Made by a program: the position numbers and the translations under genes. DNA of 64,000 nt. It comes from an uncultured Bacteroidales bacterium. Its GTDB lineage: Bacteria > Bacteroidota > Bacteroidia > Bacteroidales > UBA932. The stretch lies in assembly GCA_944326225.1 (NCBI GenBank), contig CALVDI010000003.1, positions 1 to 64,000 on the forward strand, given 5' to 3'. This document shows positions 60,480 to 64,000 of the stretch, piece by piece. The notes under the pieces are model-generated. The model was not told the DNA's origin. It saw only the letters and a list, made by a program, of their open reading frames with translations, and made no database searches. How positions within the stretch are numbered: position 1 is the first letter of the stretch; each line of letters opens with the position of its first letter.

Positions 60480-61068
60480 AGTTGAACAGGAGTTTCTGGG
60501 TCATGTCCGGGTTGTAGGGACTGAGGTAGCGGAGGCCCAGGCCGACGTACAGGTTGTAGGCTCCGAGGTGCTTGGAGCCGAACTTCAGGCTCAGGTCGGC
60601 GTAGGCGAACCGGTAAGGGGTCTTGAGGTAGGTGGAGCCTCCGGAGGCATTGAGCTCCAGGCGCATCCTGTCATTCTTGTTGAGGAAGTCGTAACCCAGG
60701 TTGAGACCGAGTGTTCCGTTGGAACTGTAATATCCGTCGTAGTCATTGTAGCTTTCTTTTGTCATGCCGACGACGGCCTCGACCGGAATCCTGAGGGAGA
60801 GACCGTTCCGGAAAGATACTCCCGGGGCGATGTTCCAGTCGTATGTCATGAACTTAGGGTAGTCGAGCATGTCGGCACCCATTCTGATCTCGGTCAGGAA
60901 TGAGAACCAGGCTTTCGGTCTTACGCCGGCTGTGTTGTTGTCTGTCTGCGCTGTGGTGACGGTGTCGGCCTTCGGAACCGTAGTAGTGTCGTTCTGGGCC
61001 AGGGCATTGACTGCAGTGCCGGCCAGGAGCAGCAGTGTCGCTGCGGTGAGAAGTGCTGTTCTTTTCAT
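60454..61068 (-). CDS. Small outer-membrane beta-barrel protein, unknown
   Basis: 204 residues. Signal peptide cut near AVNALAQ (residue ~25), a Thr/Asp-rich linker, then strands with alternating pattern (FSFLTEIRMGADM, GLSLRIPVEAVVGM, GTLGLNLGYDFL, LYVGLGLRYLSPY) ending in FNFTVGFWAL, a barrel-type terminus. I cannot assign a family. Downstream of trmN6 in the same direction by 15 bp. Confidence 0.8.
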   Translation of the reverse strand: MKRTALLTAATLLLLAGTAVNALAQNDTTTVPKADTVTTAQTDNNTAGVRPKAWFSFLTEIRMGADMLDYPKFMTYDWNIAPGVSFRNGLSLRIPVEAVVGMTKESYNDYDGYYSSNGTLGLNLGYDFLNKNDRMRLELNASGGSTYLKTPYRFAYADLSLKFGSKHLGAYNLYVGLGLRYLSPYNPDMTQKLLFNFTVGFWAL

Positions 61069-61083
61069 ACAAGTGTGTGTTGA

Positions 61084-61812
61084 TTATTGTTCATATAGGT
61101 AAAAATCCTTGGTAAGTGCTGCGTGTTCCGCGCTGCGGTGTCCGTCCGCGTAGGTAAGTACAAGTGAGTCTTCTACCGGGGCGGGAACGGGACTTTTGCC
61201 GAAAGAGGCAAGGATTCTGCGGACTCCGGAACCGGGTCTGGAATAGACTCTGGTGAGCCTGTGCAGGTGAAGTCTGCTTCTGTCCGCCAGCCGCAGGATG
61301 GATCTTTCGGACTCGGAGGGGACGATCAGACTAAAGACCCCGGAGTCGGTGAGCAGGCCGGCGGAGAGCAGCAGCAATTCGTCATGCGGAAGGCCGCCCG
61401 TATGTCTGGCGGTGCAGCGGCGGCTGTCCGGATTGGTCAGTGTGTTGTCGTAAAACGGAGGATTGGAGACTATCAGGCTGAAGCGTTCTGATGCAGCCTC
61501 CGGGCCGTGACAGTAGTTCTGAAGGCTGGTGTGGATGGCTCTGAGCCGTCCGCTCCAGGGCGAGCCGGCGAAGTTTTCCCTTGCCTGCATGACCGCGTCC
61601 CTGTCGCAGTCGATGCCTGTGATACGGGCCTGGGGAAATCTCTGGGCCAGCATAAGGGCTATCAGGCCGCTTCCGGTGCCGATATCCAGTATTTCCCCGG
61701 GACGGTCCTGACCGGCCCAGGCTCCCAGCAGGACTCCGTCAGTGCCCACTTTCATGGCGCACCGGTCGTGCCATATTGTGAACTGTCTGAACTTGAAAAA
61801 AGGTGCTCCCAT
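61084..61812 (-). CDS. trmN6: tRNA1(Val) A37 N6-methyltransferase-like protein
   Basis: 242 residues from ATG 61812, which overlaps the receptor stop (TGATG); a GTG three bases earlier is less likely. FKFRQFTIWHDRCAMKVGTDGVLLGAW is the TrmN6/YfiC start (in part AMKVGTDGVLLGAW), ILDIGTGSGLIALMLAQR is motif I and IVSNPPFYDN is the NPPY-type motif IV of N6-adenine enzymes. Modifies tRNA. Confidence 0.9.
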   Translation of the reverse strand: MGAPFFKFRQFTIWHDRCAMKVGTDGVLLGAWAGQDRPGEILDIGTGSGLIALMLAQRFPQARITGIDCDRDAVMQARENFAGSPWSGRLRAIHTSLQNYCHGPEAASERFSLIVSNPPFYDNTLTNPDSRRCTARHTGGLPHDELLLLSAGLLTDSGVFSLIVPSESERSILRLADRSRLHLHRLTRVYSRPGSGVRRILASFGKSPVPAPVEDSLVLTYADGHRSAEHAALTKDFYLYEQ

Positions 61813-64000
61813 CACATCATTCCTCCCGTGCTTTGCTGCCCGGTGCTGATGCCCGAGGAGCCGCCTACGCGGGAAGACTCCTCGAAGCTGCCGACATTGC
61901 GTCTGCGCGTATTGGTCGCAGTACCGAAACGCCAGCTGAAGGACAGGGTGACTTTCTGGATGTTCATACGCTGGTGGATGCTGTAGGTCAGCACATCGCC
62001 GGTGTACGAGGTGATGTCGCTACGGAACGAGCGGAGGATGTCCTGTACGTTGAGGGCGATGGTGCCCCGGCCGTCCCAGAGGTTCTTCTTGATGCCGCCG
62101 AAGAGCATGTACATCGGCTGGATATTCATGTAGCCGATGGTCATGTTGCCGGAGCCGAAGCCTCCGACCTCTATCTTCCATTCCTTCGGCAGCAGGAATG
62201 TCAGGTTGCCGTAAAAGCTCTGGAGGAATGATCCGTCGCTGTAGCCGCCGGAGGTACTTGTGTTGCCGTTGTAGGCGGCGAAATAGTTGGCCGAGAAGTT
62301 CATCCACTTGGTGACAGGCAGTTCAGATACGGACAGGGCCGCTCCGGCTATCTCCTGTGTGCCGAAATTCTCCCAGATCAGACGCTGCTCGCCGTTGTCG
62401 GGATTGACTTCGGGGTGCTGCATGATCAGGTTGGAGTTGTGCTGGTACATCAGGCTCAGGTTGAGATGCTGGCCGTAGCCGACGGTCAGGGACACCTGGT
62501 CGGAGAACTGCGGGTCAAGTCCGGGGTCTCCCTCGGTATAGGAGTTGGCGGACATGTAGGAGCGGAACGGGTTGAGCTGGCTGTATCCGGGCCGGCTGAT
62601 ACGGCGGGTGTAGGAGGCTGCCAGCCGCCACTTCTGGGTGGGCATGTAGCTGACAAATGCAGTGGGGAAGAGATTGAAGTAGCTCTTGACGCTCTGCTCT
62701 CCGGCACTGCGCCAGTCGCCCCTGGCGTAGGTGTACTCACCTCTCAGGCCTATCTTCACCGACCATTTCGGACCGAAGCTCTTGGCTGCGGATATGTAGG
62801 CGGCGGCTATCTGCTCGTCGTACATGAAGAGGTTGGAAAGGCTGTCGCTGTAAAGCCAGGAGTTGCCGAGGAAGTCCTCGCGGACGGAGTTGTTGTCAGT
62901 AATGGTGCGGGACCATTTGAGACCGGCCTCCAGCAGTCCCGTCTGCCAGAACACCTGCTGGTAATCGGCCTTGACCGACCATATCTGCAGTTTCTGCGAG
63001 GCATTCTGTCGGAAAATGTTGGAGTCCAGCTCTATCATGGACTGAAGGCCGGGGACGGGTATGTCGCTCTGGCTGCTCCTGTTGAGTATGTCAAAGTACG
63101 AGTAGTCGGCGTTGACGGTCAGTTCCTGGGCCTTGGCCTTGTCGAAAGTGTGGGTGTAGTTGAGGTTGGCCGAGATACCGTTGAAGCAGTCGCTGTTGTC
63201 TATGTCGCTTTCCACCCGACCCATCAGCTCTTCTCCGAGCAGGTGCTCCGTGAAATTGTCCCCGTAAGTGCCGGTGCCGCTGCTGCGGAAAGTGCCGTTG
63301 ACGATTACTCCCAGGATATTGCGCTCGTTGATGTACCAGTCGTTACCGGCCCGGAACATCTGGTTGAGGCTGCTGTTGAGCAGGTTGGACCGGCTGGACA
63401 TGGTGATGTCATAGTTCTCGCCGTAGAGGGAGCGGGAGTCCAGGGTCATGTTCATGTCATCGTAGCGGGCGCTGTAGGTCAGGAAGGTGTTGGTCTTTTT
63501 CCCACGGTAACTGAGATTGACCGAACCGTCGGCCGCCTGATTGTACCGGTCGAAATACATTCCGCCGTAACCCAGATTGACCGAGCCGTTGAGGCCATGG
63601 GTAAAATTCTTCTTGGTCACGATGTTTATGATGCCTCCGCCGCCGGCCGCGTCGTATTTGGAGGACGGGTGGGCCATGATCTCTATCCGGTCAATCGTGG
63701 TGCCGTCGGTGGAGTTGAGCAGGACTTCCAGTTCCTTGCCTGAGAGGTTGGACGGGCGGCCGTCAAGCCATACCGCTACGGTAGAGCCGTTGAGCTTGAC
63801 GTTGCCGTCGAAGTCGATGGTCACGCCGGGAGCCTTGCGCAGCAGGTCCGTGCCGTTGCTGCCCTCGGTGGAGACTGCATCAGAGACGTTCATGACGATC
63901 TTGTCCAGTTTCTGCTCTATGACCGGACGGCGGGCGGAGACCACTACCGCATCCAGTATCATGGCATCAGGTTGTAGTGCTATAATTCCGATGTCGTGCC
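61812..64000 (-). CDS. Outer-membrane TonB-receptor-like protein, N-terminus cut by window edge
   Basis: The frame is open from the right edge to the stop at 61812. An internal Met at 63962 gives a 716-residue tail, but the residues before it (IIALQPDA, then LDAVVVSA) are the end of a carboxypeptidase-regulatory-like domain followed by a plug, so the gene begins outside. Plug with TDLLRKAPGVTIDFDGNV and RIEIMAHPSSKYDAAGGGGIINIVT (shown in part: AAGGGGIINIVT), then a large barrel of aromatic strands. Matches the outer-membrane beta-barrel family (OMP_b-brl_3). Ligand unknown; trmN6 follows with a one-base overlap. Confidence 0.92.
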   Translation of the reverse strand, partial: HDIGIIALQPDAMILDAVVVSARRPVIEQKLDKIVMNVSDAVSTEGSNGTDLLRKAPGVTIDFDGNVKLNGSTVAVWLDGRPSNLSGKELEVLLNSTDGTTIDRIEIMAHPSSKYDAAGGGGIINIVTKKNFTHGLNGSVNLGYGGMYFDRYNQAADGSVNLSYRGKKTNTFLTYSARYDDMNMTLDSRSLYGENYDITMSSRSNLLNSSLNQMFRAGNDWYINERNILGVIVNGTFRSSGTGTYGDNFTEHLLGEELMGRVESDIDNSDCFNGISANLNYTHTFDKAKAQELTVNADYSYFDILNRSSQSDIPVPGLQSMIELDSNIFRQNASQKLQIWSVKADYQQVFWQTGLLEAGLKWSRTITDNNSVREDFLGNSWLYSDSLSNLFMYDEQIAAAYISAAKSFGPKWSVKIGLRGEYTYARGDWRSAGEQSVKSYFNLFPTAFVSYMPTQKWRLAASYTRRISRPGYSQLNPFRSYMSANSYTEGDPGLDPQFSDQVSLTVGYGQHLNLSLMYQHNSNLIMQHPEVNPDNGEQRLIWENFGTQEIAGAALSVSELPVTKWMNFSANYFAAYNGNTSTSGGYSDGSFLQSFYGNLTFLLPKEWKIEVGGFGSGNMTIGYMNIQPMYMLFGGIKKNLWDGRGTIALNVQDILRSFRSDITSYTGDVLTYSIHQRMNIQKVTLSFSWRFGTATNTRRRNVGSFEESSRVGGSSGISTGQQSTGGMM

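Noticed and set aside
62415..63743. A 442-codon plus-strand frame opposite the receptor gene
   Set aside because: Val/Gly-rich shadow of the receptor; no family features.

Overview
This is a 64 kb piece of a Bacteroidota chromosome, most likely from a fairly GC-rich member of the Bacteroidales (Rikenellaceae or Alistipes-like organisms are one possibility; the genus cannot be fixed from sequence alone). The evidence is the promoter style (TTTG, 19-20 bases, then TAnnTTTG, seen many times), weak or absent Shine-Dalgarno sequences, the gliding lipoprotein GldH beside RicT, a PG0541-type gene after an RND pump, BACON and 6-bladed-propeller lipoproteins, and a SAM-II riboswitch. Most of the window is ordinary housekeeping and envelope genes in short operons. 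Both ends cut through genes: an FtsX-type permease at the left and an outer-membrane barrel receptor at the right.

Layout. 1-7.1 kb: a leftward export operon (TolC, HlyD adaptor, two large FtsX/MacB-type permeases). It starts at a sigma-54 promoter and diverges from an NtrC-type response regulator and its histidine kinase (7.2-10.1 kb), its probable controllers. 10.1-13.0 kb: a gene-poor stretch with a MITE-like inverted repeat, then a nitroreductase, a methyltransferase and a PatB-type C-S lyase. 13.1-20.3 kb: a lipoprotein with a possible Cys/His dyad, metK behind a SAM-II riboswitch and terminator, and the operon yraN-manC-arcA-pheS. 20.4-21.2 kb: a tRNA-Gly whose 3' end and terminator are repeated downstream, suggesting an old integration site. 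21.2-29.2 kb: pepP-like peptidase, pfkA, dusB, a small membrane protein, a propeller lipoprotein, and the ribosomal/translation block rplM-rpsI-rpsB-tsf ending in a strong terminator.

29.3-39.3 kb is the accessory part: a BACON lipoprotein, a membrane-spanning TPR/AraC regulator, a 6-bladed-propeller lipoprotein, a RAYT-type HUH transposase with six cognate-looking inverted repeats, kbl, and the remains of a C10 (streptopain-like) protease followed by a lipoprotein. 39.3-45.9 kb is a complete TetR-TolC-adaptor-RND-PG0541 efflux operon. 45.9-64 kb returns to housekeeping: sdaA, a thioredoxin between two related barrel proteins, a polyprenyl synthase, trmB, gldH-ricT diverging from a DNA polymerase III delta-prime gene, a ferredoxin/flavodoxin protein, a U32 protein, a TPR protein, an M16-like protein without its zinc motif, a DUF3109 protein, a small barrel protein, trmN6 and the truncated receptor.

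The most notable items are the RAYT gene with its repeat array, the repeated tRNA-Gly end, the SAM-II/terminator control of metK, the sigma-54 export operon, and several promoters so close to start codons that the mRNAs should be leaderless or nearly so. I did not find a clearly new multi-gene system; the RAYT/repeat unit is the best candidate for one.
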